This document shows positions 14,241-21,787 of a stretch of 21,924 nt of DNA, in pieces. Where the stretch lies: assembly GCA_038229875.1 (NCBI GenBank), contig JBBROA010000074.1, positions 1-21,924 of the forward strand, written 5' to 3'. The position numbers and the translations under genes are program-made. A model generated the notes under the pieces. The model saw only the letters and a program-made list of their open reading frames with translations. It made no database searches and was not told the origin of the DNA. This DNA is from JALYUA01 sp038229875 (GTDB lineage: Bacteria > Acidobacteriota > Thermoanaerobaculia > UBA5066 > Gp7-AA6). Positions within the stretch are counted from its first letter, which is position 1, and every line of letters begins with the position of its first letter.

Positions 14241-15986
14241 ATGAAACTGGAAATAGCCGCCGGTGTCATGCGTGAGCGGAGCATCGTTGTTCCTTTTCGT
14301 CCGACCTCGGGCGGCAGCCACTCGAGCGGGTCGCCGCGAGCCAGGCGACGGCGAGCCCTCGAGCGCCCGCGCACGGTCTTCACCCGGTGGCGAGCGATCC
14401 TTCTCGGCACATGGGCGGTTCTCGCGCTGGGCGCGTTCGGTGCAGCCGCAGCGGCGCCCGGCGTCACGCAGGGACTGCGGGTCCTGCTGGTCGTTGTCGG
14501 CTACATCTCGTTCATCTTATTGTTCCGATCCGCCATGCGGAGCTGGAGAGCCGACTGGGACGAGTCGTGGGTGGAGGCCCGGGCCGGACACAGGAAATCC
14601 CTGAGGCCCGGATGGCCGCTCGTCGCGATGGTCGGACTCCTGTGCTGCGCTGCTCCAGCCGCCGGCCAGGAGACGATCTTGAGCCTGGCGAGCCCCGAAG
14701 TCTTCAACACGGTGAAGATCTGTCCCGAGGATGAGTCGCTTTCCCGTACGGGACGTCCGAACGATTTCCCGATGGCTCCCACAACGGACGATGTCGCGGG
14801 GATTGAACCCGTGTCTGTCTCGCCAATTCAGTCCGAAGGCAATCCTCACAGCGAAACGGCGCCGAAGTCGTACCGCTTCCACGGCTGGTTGCAGGAGGGG
14901 TTCACCGCGAATTTCGACAGCCCCCGAGATCGCATCAATTTCGGAGTCAATTTCAACTGGCGATCCAATGACTACAGGCTGAATCAACTCTGTCTCGTTC
15001 TGGAGAACCCGCTCGAGCACGAAAACAGGTTCAACCTCGGCTACCGGGTGGATTTTCTGGTCGGCCACGACGCGCCATTTTTCGCGGCCAACGGTCTGTT
15101 CTCGAACTTTACCGGCTTCGATGCCACGTCGGGTGTCGGGCTGGAAGGGCCGCGCAGCTTCCGCGAAGTCAACCGTATCGGAATCGACCTCCCTCAGTTC
15201 TTCGTGGATGTGTTCGTCCCTGGCCTGATCACAGCGAGGGGAATCGACTTTCGAATCGGCAAGTTTTACACGTTGATGGGAAGGGAGGTGTACCCCGCCC
15301 CGGACACGGACTTCTACTCGCGAACCTACGAGAACGTGTACGGCACGCCGTTCACGCATACCGGCGTCCTGGCCACGGTTCATGCCTCCGAGACCTTGGA
15401 CGTCGTGGCGGGTGTCGTGCGGGGATGGGATGTCTTCAAAGACAATAACGGGCGGCCGAGCTACCACGGCGGACTCATCTGGATTTCGCGAGACAAGCGC
15501 TACAACTTGACCACGGCCTGGATCACCGGGCCCGAGCAACCCGACGACAATCACAGGAATCGGACCGAGGTCAGCAGCTACCTGACCGTCAAGTTTGGGA
15601 GCGATGACAAGTGGCTCCTCTCGACGGGCGGGCACTTCGCCGTCGAAGAGAAGGCGGCGGTCGATCCAGTCAGCGGCCGGTTGAAGGGCGCCGAATGGTA
15701 TGCCTACTCCGCCCACCTCTTCTACACCGTTGATCCGCGCGTCCGGCTGGCATTGCGGGGGGAATGGTTTCGCGACGATGACGGAACCCGAACCGGTACG
15801 CTCAAGCGGCCGGGTTTCGCCGCGAGCTTTTACGACGTGACCCTGGGTGCGACGTATCAGCTACGCGAGAGTGTGCGCCTTCGGCCGGAGGTTCGCGTGG
15901 ACTGGACTCCGGACGCTCGACCTTATGGCGATCAAACCAGGAGCGCGCAAGGTACCGCTGCTCTCGACGTTGTCTGGACCTTTTGA
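14241..15986 (+). CDS. Outer-membrane beta-barrel porin with N-terminal membrane extension, kdp-associated
   Basis: A 581-aa protein. From about residue 175 to the C-terminal aromatic WTF it has the alternating-strand pattern of a beta-barrel porin of the OmpL-like/BBP2 type (repeated strands such as FNLGYRVDFLVG, GIDFRIGKFYTLMG, HTGVLATVHAS), ending in Phe as outer-membrane proteins do. It probably lets K+ and other small solutes reach the periplasm. Unusually, a signal-peptide-like segment WPLVAMVGLLCCAAPAAGQ lies at 125-143, preceded by two further hydrophobic stretches (about 51-73 and 79-95) and an Arg-rich start. Alternative in-frame starts at ATG 14535 or GTG 14571 would leave a normal signal peptide. 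Codon third-position bias remains high upstream, so the long form from ATG 14241 is listed. None of the starts has a good ribosome site. Confidence 0.8.
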   Translation: MKLEIAAGVMRERSIVVPFRPTSGGSHSSGSPRARRRRALERPRTVFTRWRAILLGTWAVLALGAFGAAAAAPGVTQGLRVLLVVVGYISFILLFRSAMRSWRADWDESWVEARAGHRKSLRPGWPLVAMVGLLCCAAPAAGQETILSLASPEVFNTVKICPEDESLSRTGRPNDFPMAPTTDDVAGIEPVSVSPIQSEGNPHSETAPKSYRFHGWLQEGFTANFDSPRDRINFGVNFNWRSNDYRLNQLCLVLENPLEHENRFNLGYRVDFLVGHDAPFFAANGLFSNFTGFDATSGVGLEGPRSFREVNRIGIDLPQFFVDVFVPGLITARGIDFRIGKFYTLMGREVYPAPDTDFYSRTYENVYGTPFTHTGVLATVHASETLDVVAGVVRGWDVFKDNNGRPSYHGGLIWISRDKRYNLTTAWITGPEQPDDNHRNRTEVSSYLTVKFGSDDKWLLSTGGHFAVEEKAAVDPVSGRLKGAEWYAYSAHLFYTVDPRVRLALRGEWFRDDDGTRTGTLKRPGFAASFYDVTLGATYQLRESVRLRPEVRVDWTPDARPYGDQTRSAQGTAALDVVWTF

Positions 15987-15999
15987 GGAGTCGAGTGTC

Positions 16000-16050
16000 G
16001 TGAAACACCAACCCGCCGGCGGCTTCGCGATTTGTGGCGAAGGGTTGTGA
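16000..16050 (+). CDS. Possible 16-aa leader peptide
   Basis: A GTG-started frame encoding VKHQPAGGFAICGEGL, with GAGGAG about 9 nt upstream, lies in the 80-nt gap after the porin. It may be a chance frame. No homology recognised; listed only because it carries a plausible ribosome site and fills the gap before the 26-aa peptide gene. Confidence 0.15.
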   Translation: MKHQPAGGFAICGEGL

Positions 16051-16066
16051 GCAATTGGGAGGGGTA

Positions 16067-16147
16067 ATGGACGCGAGTTTTCTGATCGCGACGGCGCTGC
16101 TGTTCTGGGCTTGCGTCTGGTACACGCGCCGCTGCGACCGGATCTGA
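16067..16147 (+). CDS. 26-aa single-helix membrane peptide in the kdp operon
   Basis: The frame starts at ATG 16067 behind a strong GGGAGGGG ribosome site and encodes 26 residues: an acidic start (MDAS), one hydrophobic helix (FLIATALLFWACVWY), then a basic tail TRRCDRI. By the positive-inside rule the C-terminus faces the cytoplasm. It precedes kdpF by 12 nt and is of similar size, so the operon encodes two different one-helix peptides before KdpA. I recall short peptides ending in Cys-Asp/Glu-Arg ahead of kdpF in other genomes, but this was not checked. It may be a second KdpF-like stabiliser or a regulatory peptide. Confidence 0.65.
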   Translation: MDASFLIATALLFWACVWYTRRCDRI

Positions 16148-16159
16148 CGGGAGAGAAAG

Positions 16160-16249
16160 ATGGGATGGGAAGACATTCTGGGGCTCGCGATCAGCGCGGG
16201 TCTCCTCTGGTACCTGCTCCGAGCGATGCTCAAAGCGGAAGAGGTCTGA
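16160..16249 (+). CDS. kdpF: KdpF, small subunit of the K+-transporting ATPase
   Basis: A 29-aa peptide with one membrane helix (DILGLAISAGLLWYLLRAML) and an acidic tail KAEEV. Size, position directly before kdpA (4-nt gap) and the ending resembling the family's ALxxPExF/xAE-type tails fit KdpF, which stabilises the KdpABC complex in the inner membrane. A GGGAGAGAAAG run gives a good ribosome site. KdpF is too short for strong sequence proof, so the call rests mainly on position and topology. Confidence 0.75.
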   Translation: MGWEDILGLAISAGLLWYLLRAMLKAEEV

Positions 16250-16253
16250 CGCC

Positions 16254-17981
16254 ATGACCGGGCTGAGCCTCGTGAAGATCGCCATTTTCCTAGGGGTCAC
16301 GATCGCGATCACGCCGGTCCTCGGCGGATATATGAAACGCGTGTTCGCGGGCGAAAAGACCCTCCTGGACCCCCTGCTGCGTCCTTTGGAGCGGGGGATC
16401 TATCGCCTGTGCGGCGTAGACGCGACCAAAGACCAGAGCTGGATCGAGTGGACGATCGTGATGCTCATGGTCAACGCCGCCTCTCTCTTCATCCTCTACG
16501 GGATGCAGCGTCTTCAGAGGTTTCTGCCCTTGAACCCCAACGCGTTCGGGCCGGTCTCGCCCGATTCGTCGTGGAACACGGCGGTGTCTTTCACGACGAA
16601 CACCAACTGGCAGGGCTACTCGGGCGAGACCACGATGTCCCACCTCACGCAGATGGCCGGACTCGCTCTCCACAACTTTCTTTCCGCAGCCACGGGCATC
16701 GCGATCGCGATCGCGGTCATCCGCGGCATCGCTCGGGAGAAAGCCGCCGGAATCGGAAACTTCTGGTTCGACTGCACGCGGTCGATCCTGTGGATTCTGC
16801 TGCCGCTCTCTTTCATTGCCGCGCTTTTCTTCGTTTCGCGCGGAGTGGTGCAGAACTTCCGCGCGGACGTCGTCGTCCACACCGTCGAAGGGGCGGTACA
16901 GAAGATTGCCCAGGGCCCGGTCGCCTCGCAGGAAGCGATCAAGGAGTTGGGCACGAACGGCGGGGGATTCTTCAACGCCAATTCCGCCCACCCCTACGAG
17001 AATCCGACGCCGGGCACGAACTTTCTGCAGGTGGTGCTGATTTTTTCGCTCGGGGCGGGATTGACGAACACCCTCGGACGGATGACTCGATCCATTCGCC
17101 ACGGCTGGGCAGTCTTCGCCGCCATGGCAATCCTGTTTCTGGCGGGCGTTTTCGTGGCGACCTTCGCCGAGCAGCGAGGCAATCCGATCCACCAGCGCGC
17201 GGGCGTGGCTTCAGTTTCGACCCCGGGAGGGACCGGCGGCAACATGGAGGGCAAGGAAGTCCGATTCGGAATCGGCGACTCCGCCCTTTTCGCGACCGTC
17301 ACTACGGATGCCTCCTGCGGAGCCGTCAACGCGATGCATGATTCCTTCACGCCCATCGGGGGGCTCGTGCCCCTCGCCAACATCGCGACCGGTGAGGTGA
17401 TCTTCGGAGGCGTCGGCGCGGGGCTTTATGGCGTGTTTCTCTTCATCGTCCTGACGGTGTTCATCGCGGGTCTCATGGTCGGACGCACGCCCGAATACCT
17501 GGGGAAGAAGATTGAGTCGCACGAAGTGAAGCTGGCGATGCTCTCCGTCCTGGTGCTCACGCTCTCGATCCTCGGTCTCTCGGCGGCGGCCTCCGTCCTC
17601 CCGGCGGGAATCTCGTCTCTGAACAACAAGGGACCTCACGGATTCTCGGAGATCCTCTACGCCTACCTCTCGGGGGGCGGAAACAACGGCTCCGCCTTCG
17701 CGGGTTTGAACGCCAACACGCTCTTCTACAATACGACGCTCGGGATCGACATGTTCCTGGGCCGGTTCTTCATGCTGATCCCCGTCCTCGGTATTGCGGG
17801 ATCTCTGGCATCCAAGAAGCGCGTGCCGGCGTCCGCCGGGACGTTCCTGGTGACCGGCCCCCTCTTCACCGTGCTCCTGATCGGCGTGATCGCGATCGTG
17901 GGCGCGCTGACCTTCTTTCCCGCGTTTTCCCTCGGACCGATCGTGGACCACCTCCTGATGCGGGCCGGGACACTTTCATGA
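16254..17981 (+). CDS. kdpA: K+-transporting ATPase subunit A (channel-like translocation subunit)
   Basis: KdpA selects and conducts K+ through the inner membrane in the KdpFABC pump. The 575-aa protein shows all four selectivity-filter loops of the superfamily of K+ transporters: TTNTNWQGYSGE (114-125), ELGTNGGGFFNANSAHPYEN (231-250), TTDASCGAVNAMHDS (350-364) and SGGGNNGSAFAG (473-484), separated by about ten hydrophobic helices. Length is normal (E. coli 557). ATG 16254 follows the kdpF stop by 4 nt, and the stop overlaps the kdpB ATG as ATGA. Expression is expected under K+ limitation through the KdpDE pair and the repeat array upstream of the porin. Confidence 0.98.
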   Translation: MTGLSLVKIAIFLGVTIAITPVLGGYMKRVFAGEKTLLDPLLRPLERGIYRLCGVDATKDQSWIEWTIVMLMVNAASLFILYGMQRLQRFLPLNPNAFGPVSPDSSWNTAVSFTTNTNWQGYSGETTMSHLTQMAGLALHNFLSAATGIAIAIAVIRGIAREKAAGIGNFWFDCTRSILWILLPLSFIAALFFVSRGVVQNFRADVVVHTVEGAVQKIAQGPVASQEAIKELGTNGGGFFNANSAHPYENPTPGTNFLQVVLIFSLGAGLTNTLGRMTRSIRHGWAVFAAMAILFLAGVFVATFAEQRGNPIHQRAGVASVSTPGGTGGNMEGKEVRFGIGDSALFATVTTDASCGAVNAMHDSFTPIGGLVPLANIATGEVIFGGVGAGLYGVFLFIVLTVFIAGLMVGRTPEYLGKKIESHEVKLAMLSVLVLTLSILGLSAAASVLPAGISSLNNKGPHGFSEILYAYLSGGGNNGSAFAGLNANTLFYNTTLGIDMFLGRFFMLIPVLGIAGSLASKKRVPASAGTFLVTGPLFTVLLIGVIAIVGALTFFPAFSLGPIVDHLLMRAGTLS

Positions 17982-20038
17982 GGAGCGATGACGTGACATC
18001 CGCCCCCTCCGGCGCCCCCAAGGGCCGCCGCAAGCTCTTCGACCGGGCCATCGTTCGCTCGGCGGCGGTTGATTCGTTCCGCAAGCTGGACCCCCGGGTT
18101 CAGGCGCGAAACCCCGTCATGTTCGTCGTGCTCGTCGGGGCCTTCGTGGTCAGCGTTCTCTTCATCCGTGACGTGGCGACCGGACGGCCCGTGCTCTTCG
18201 ACCTCCAGATCGCCCTGTGGCTCTGGTTCACCCTTCTTTTCGCGAACTTCGCCGAGGCCATGGCGGAGGGCCGCGGGAAGGCCCAGGCCGAGACGCTGCG
18301 ACGGGGGCGGACGGAGACTCTCGCCCGACGTCTGACGAAGAACGGAGAGGAATCCGTGCCCGCGACCGCGCTTCGGAAGGGCGACCGGGTGGTCGTTGAG
18401 ACGGGACAGGTGGTGCCCGGGGACGGAACGGTGGTCGAGGGGATCGCCTCCGTCGACGAGTCGGCCATCACGGGCGAGTCGGCTCCCGTCATCCGGGAGT
18501 CGGGAGGTGACCGGTCGGCGGTGACCGGAGGCACCCGGGTACTTTCCGACCGAATCGTGGTCGAGATCACGTCGAACCCCGGCGAGACGTTCATCGACCG
18601 GATGATCGCCCTCGTCGAAGGAGCATCCCGGCAGAAGACTCCCAACGAGATCGCGCTGTCGATCCTCCTTTCCGGCCTGACGGTGATTTTTCTGATTGCG
18701 ACGGTAACTGTTCGCCCGTTTGTCGTCTACGCCGGCGGTACGGCGCCGACGGCCGTCCTGATCGCCCTGCTGGTCTGCCTGATCCCGACGACCATTGGCG
18801 GCCTGCTCTCCGCGATCGGAATCGCCGGAATGGACCGCGTCCTGCAGCACAATGTCCTCGCGATGTCGGGTCGTGCGGTCGAAGCGGCCGGGGATGTCAA
18901 CGTTCTGCTCCTCGACAAGACGGGCACGATCACGCTCGGAAATCGCCAGGCGACGGATTTCTACCCGGCGCCTGCGGTTCTGCCGATGCAGCTCGCCGAG
19001 GCGGCGCAGCTCTCGTCTCTCGCCGATGAGACCCCGGAGGGACGCTCGATCGTCGTCCTCGCCAAGGAAAAATTCGAGCTTCGAGGCCGCGCCGTCGAGG
19101 GAATGACGTTCGTGCCGTTTTCCGCCGTGACGCGCATGTCCGGCGTCGACATCGGCAGCCGTCGGATCCGCAAGGGCGCCGGTGAATCCGTGGCCGAGTG
19201 GGTGCGGGGCCAGGGAGGCCAGGTCGATCCGGTGGTGAACGACCTCGTCAATAAGATCGCGGCCGAGGGCGCGACCCCGCTCCTGGTCGCGGATGGCCGG
19301 CGCGTTCTGGGTGTCATCGCTCTGCGGGACATCGTCAAGGCGGGAATGCGAGACCGCTTCGACCGCCTGAGGGCGATGGGGATTCGCACCATCATGATCA
19401 CGGGCGACAATCCCTTGACCGCGGCGGCGATCGCCAACGAAGCCGGTGTCGATGATTTCCTGGCGCAGGCGACGCCGGAACAGAAGCTCGCCCTGATCCG
19501 GCGGGAGCAGGAGGGCGGGAATCTCGTCGCCATGACGGGCGACGGCACGAACGACGCCCCGGCCCTCGCGCAGGCGGACGTGGGCGTCGCGATGAACACC
19601 GGAACACAGGCCGCCCGGGAGGCGGGCAACATGGTGGATCTCGATTCCAACCCCACGAAGCTGATCGAGATCGTCGAGATCGGCAAGCAGCTCCTGATGA
19701 CCCGGGGGTCCCTGACCACGTTCTCGATCGCCAACGACGTGGCGAAATACTTCGCGATCCTTCCGGCGATGTTTGCCGCGACCTATCCTGCCTTGAACGC
19801 CCTGAACATTATGCGGCTGGGAAATCCTCAGTCGGCGATCCTTTCCGCGGTCATCTTCAACGCGCTGATCATCATCGCGCTCGTCCCGCTCGCGCTGAAG
19901 GGCGTCCGATATCGCCCGCTCGGTGCTGCGCGCATCCTGGCGCGCAATCTCTGGATCTATGGCGTCGGAGGAATCGTCGTGCCGTTCATCGGCATCAAGC
20001 TGATCGACTGGATCGTCCTGGCGCTTCACCTGGCGTAG
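17978..20038 (+). CDS. kdpB: K+-transporting ATPase subunit B (P-type ATPase)
   Basis: KdpB hydrolyses ATP to drive K+ uptake through KdpA. The 686-aa P-type ATPase has the actuator TGES motif (165-168), the phosphorylation site Asp313 in DKTGTITLG, the nucleotide-domain region around GRAVEGMTFVPFSAVTRMSG (the usual KGA follows as RKGAGES), and the hinge MTGDGTNDAPALAQADVGVAM. A FIGIKLIDWIV helix is near the C-terminus. In E. coli the serine of TGES is an inhibitory phosphorylation site and it is present here as Ser168. ATG 17978 overlaps the kdpA stop. Length matches the family (E. coli 682). Confidence 0.98.
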   Translation: MRSDDVTSAPSGAPKGRRKLFDRAIVRSAAVDSFRKLDPRVQARNPVMFVVLVGAFVVSVLFIRDVATGRPVLFDLQIALWLWFTLLFANFAEAMAEGRGKAQAETLRRGRTETLARRLTKNGEESVPATALRKGDRVVVETGQVVPGDGTVVEGIASVDESAITGESAPVIRESGGDRSAVTGGTRVLSDRIVVEITSNPGETFIDRMIALVEGASRQKTPNEIALSILLSGLTVIFLIATVTVRPFVVYAGGTAPTAVLIALLVCLIPTTIGGLLSAIGIAGMDRVLQHNVLAMSGRAVEAAGDVNVLLLDKTGTITLGNRQATDFYPAPAVLPMQLAEAAQLSSLADETPEGRSIVVLAKEKFELRGRAVEGMTFVPFSAVTRMSGVDIGSRRIRKGAGESVAEWVRGQGGQVDPVVNDLVNKIAAEGATPLLVADGRRVLGVIALRDIVKAGMRDRFDRLRAMGIRTIMITGDNPLTAAAIANEAGVDDFLAQATPEQKLALIRREQEGGNLVAMTGDGTNDAPALAQADVGVAMNTGTQAAREAGNMVDLDSNPTKLIEIVEIGKQLLMTRGSLTTFSIANDVAKYFAILPAMFAATYPALNALNIMRLGNPQSAILSAVIFNALIIIALVPLALKGVRYRPLGAARILARNLWIYGVGGIVVPFIGIKLIDWIVLALHLA

Positions 20039-20053
20039 TGCCAAGGAGAAAAC

Positions 20054-20641
20054 ATGAAGCTGTTCTTCCGCTCCACGCTCTACGTGACTGTCCTGACCGT
20101 GCTCCTCGGCGGCGCGTATCCGGCCGCGGTCACGGTCGTCTCGCGAATTTTCTGGAAAGACAAGGCGGACGGCTCCTTCGTGACCGTTTCGGGGCGCGCC
20201 GTGGGTTCCGAGCTCATCGGGCAGAACTTCAGCCGGCCCGAGTACCTCCATCCGCGCCCCTCCGCCGCCGGCAAAGACGGCTACGACGGCACGGCTTCGG
20301 GGGGTAGGAACAAGGGTCCGATCGACGCCGATCTGGCGAAGGCCGTCCGGGAGGCGGTCGCTGTCGCCCGCGCCGACCGGCCGGGGGATGCGCGCCCGGT
20401 TCCCGCGGACCTCGTGACGGCTTCGGCCTCCGGACTCGATCCGCACTTGTCTCCCGACGCCGCGGAATGGCAGGCCGCCCGGATCGCAGGTGCCCGGCAC
20501 GTATCGGAATCTCAGGTGCTCGATGTGATTCGCAAACACGTCGAGCCGCGGACCCTGGGCCTCTTTGGCGAGCCTCGGGTCAACGTTCTCCTGGCAAACC
20601 TCGCGTTCGACAGGGCTTTCCCGGGGCAGGCGCGGCCGTAG
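20054..20641 (+). CDS. kdpC: K+-transporting ATPase subunit C
   Basis: KdpC is the single-helix periplasm-facing subunit needed for complex assembly and ATP affinity. The 195-aa protein has one N-terminal helix (about 8-31), the conserved GSELIGQNFSRPEYLHPRPSA region, GYDGTASGGRNKGP, and DLVTASASGLDPHLSPDAA, all family hallmarks. The frequent SGGSN is SGGRN here. AAGGAG lies 5 nt before the ATG at 20054, and the gene begins 15 nt after kdpB. The next gene, the separate KdpD N-terminal protein, starts 9 nt after its stop, so the operon continues. Confidence 0.97.
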   Translation: MKLFFRSTLYVTVLTVLLGGAYPAAVTVVSRIFWKDKADGSFVTVSGRAVGSELIGQNFSRPEYLHPRPSAAGKDGYDGTASGGRNKGPIDADLAKAVREAVAVARADRPGDARPVPADLVTASASGLDPHLSPDAAEWQAARIAGARHVSESQVLDVIRKHVEPRTLGLFGEPRVNVLLANLAFDRAFPGQARP

Positions 20642-20650
20642 GATTCCTCG

Positions 20651-21787
20651 ATGCCCACCGAGGACGGCCGCAGTTCCCCCGACACCTTTCTCCGTCTGAT
20701 CGAGAAATCGAAGCGAGGAAAGTTCAAGATTTACATCGGGCACGCGGCGGGGGTCGGGAAGACGTATCAGATGCTGGAGGACGCCCACGCGCTCGCGGCG
20801 AGGGGGGTCGATCTGGTGGTCGGGCTCCTCGAGACGCACGGCCGGGCCGAGACCGCGGCCAAGATCGGCACCCTCAACGTGCTCCCGCGACGTCGGATCC
20901 ACTACAAGGACCGCGAGCTCGAGGAGATGGACCTTCCGGGCATCCTCGCCAGGAAGCCGGAAATCGTTCTGGTCGACGAGCTGGCGCATTCGAACGTCCC
21001 CGGGGTCGAAAACGAGAAGCGATATCAGGACGTCGAAGCAATCCTGGCGCGCGGAATCTCGGTGATGACAACCGTCAACATTCAGCATTTCGAATCCGTC
21101 CAGGAGATCGTTTCCCGGGTAACCCGCGTCGAAGTCCGCGAGCGCGTTCCCGACCGTCTTCTCCGCCAGGCGGATGCCATCGTCAACGTCGATCTGCCGT
21201 CCGATGAACTGAGAGAACGGCTCAAGGCTGGAAAAATCTATCCGCTCGACCGCGTCCCGGCGGCGCTCGATAACTTCTTCAAGGAGGACAACCTCGCGTC
21301 ACTCCGGGAGCTCGCCATGCGGCAGATCGCGGACCGCCTGGAAGAGCGGCGGCGTCCCGACGGATCCGGTGACGCGGAAGCCGTCGGTGCCAAGGTGATG
21401 GTCGCGATGTCCTCGAATCCGACCTCGACGAAACTCCTCCTCCGCCGGGCATCTTCCATCGCGGGACGGCTCAACATGAACTGGTTCGCCGTTTACGTGC
21501 GAACGAATAAAGACAGTCCGCAGAAGATGCCGGCGCGCGAGCACCGTCTTCTCTCCGAGAACGTGACTCTCGCCATGGAGCTCGGAGCGAAAGTGGTGTG
21601 GCTGACGAGCGAGGACATCGCCGGCGAGCTGCTTCGGTTCGCTCGGGAGCACGGCATCACCCTCGTCGTTTTCGGCAAATCGAGACGGCCGGGATGGAGC
21701 AGGCGGCTCTTCCGGAGCAGCCCGATCGACGCCTTCGCCGAAGGTGGATCGGGGATCGACGTCCTGGAGGTGGAGACCGGCCTCTAG
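20651..21787 (+). CDS. Stand-alone KdpD N-terminal sensor protein (KdpD-N + USP domains)
   Basis: A 378-aa soluble protein matching only the cytoplasmic N-terminal part of KdpD. Residues about 20-230 are the KdpD domain, with a Walker A GHAAGVGKT (30-38), a Walker B-like VLVDELAHSN (107-114 region) and TTVNIQHFESV (140-150). Residues about 246-378 are a universal-stress-protein fold (VMVAMSSNP, then RLNMNWFAVYV). There is no membrane helix and no kinase domain; those are in the gene at 11929. It probably docks on that kinase to restore KdpD sensing, or acts as a separate ATP-dependent modulator. It is the last gene of the operon. ATG 20651 lies 9 nt after the kdpC stop with only a weak ribosome site (AGGATTCC). 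Confidence 0.95.
   Translation: MPTEDGRSSPDTFLRLIEKSKRGKFKIYIGHAAGVGKTYQMLEDAHALAARGVDLVVGLLETHGRAETAAKIGTLNVLPRRRIHYKDRELEEMDLPGILARKPEIVLVDELAHSNVPGVENEKRYQDVEAILARGISVMTTVNIQHFESVQEIVSRVTRVEVRERVPDRLLRQADAIVNVDLPSDELRERLKAGKIYPLDRVPAALDNFFKEDNLASLRELAMRQIADRLEERRRPDGSGDAEAVGAKVMVAMSSNPTSTKLLLRRASSIAGRLNMNWFAVYVRTNKDSPQKMPAREHRLLSENVTLAMELGAKVVWLTSEDIAGELLRFAREHGITLVVFGKSRRPGWSRRLFRSSPIDAFAEGGSGIDVLEVETGL

Noticed and set aside
14517..15716. 399-aa minus-strand frame antisense to the porin
   Set aside because: The barrel strand pattern and signal peptide are in the plus frame; the antisense product has no recognisable features.
17726..21088. 1120-aa open frame on the minus strand across kdpA, kdpB, kdpC and kdpD-N
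   Set aside because: It lies wholly antisense to four well-conserved genes and is rich in Arg, Asp, Glu and His as expected of a shadow frame in GC-rich DNA. No recognisable domain.
21401..21510. c-di-AMP-binding motif (SxS-x20-FTAxY) in the USP domain of the KdpD N-terminal protein
   Set aside because: The region reads SNP then WFAVY at the corresponding spacing; the second serine and the Phe-Thr are not present, so c-di-AMP binding cannot be claimed.
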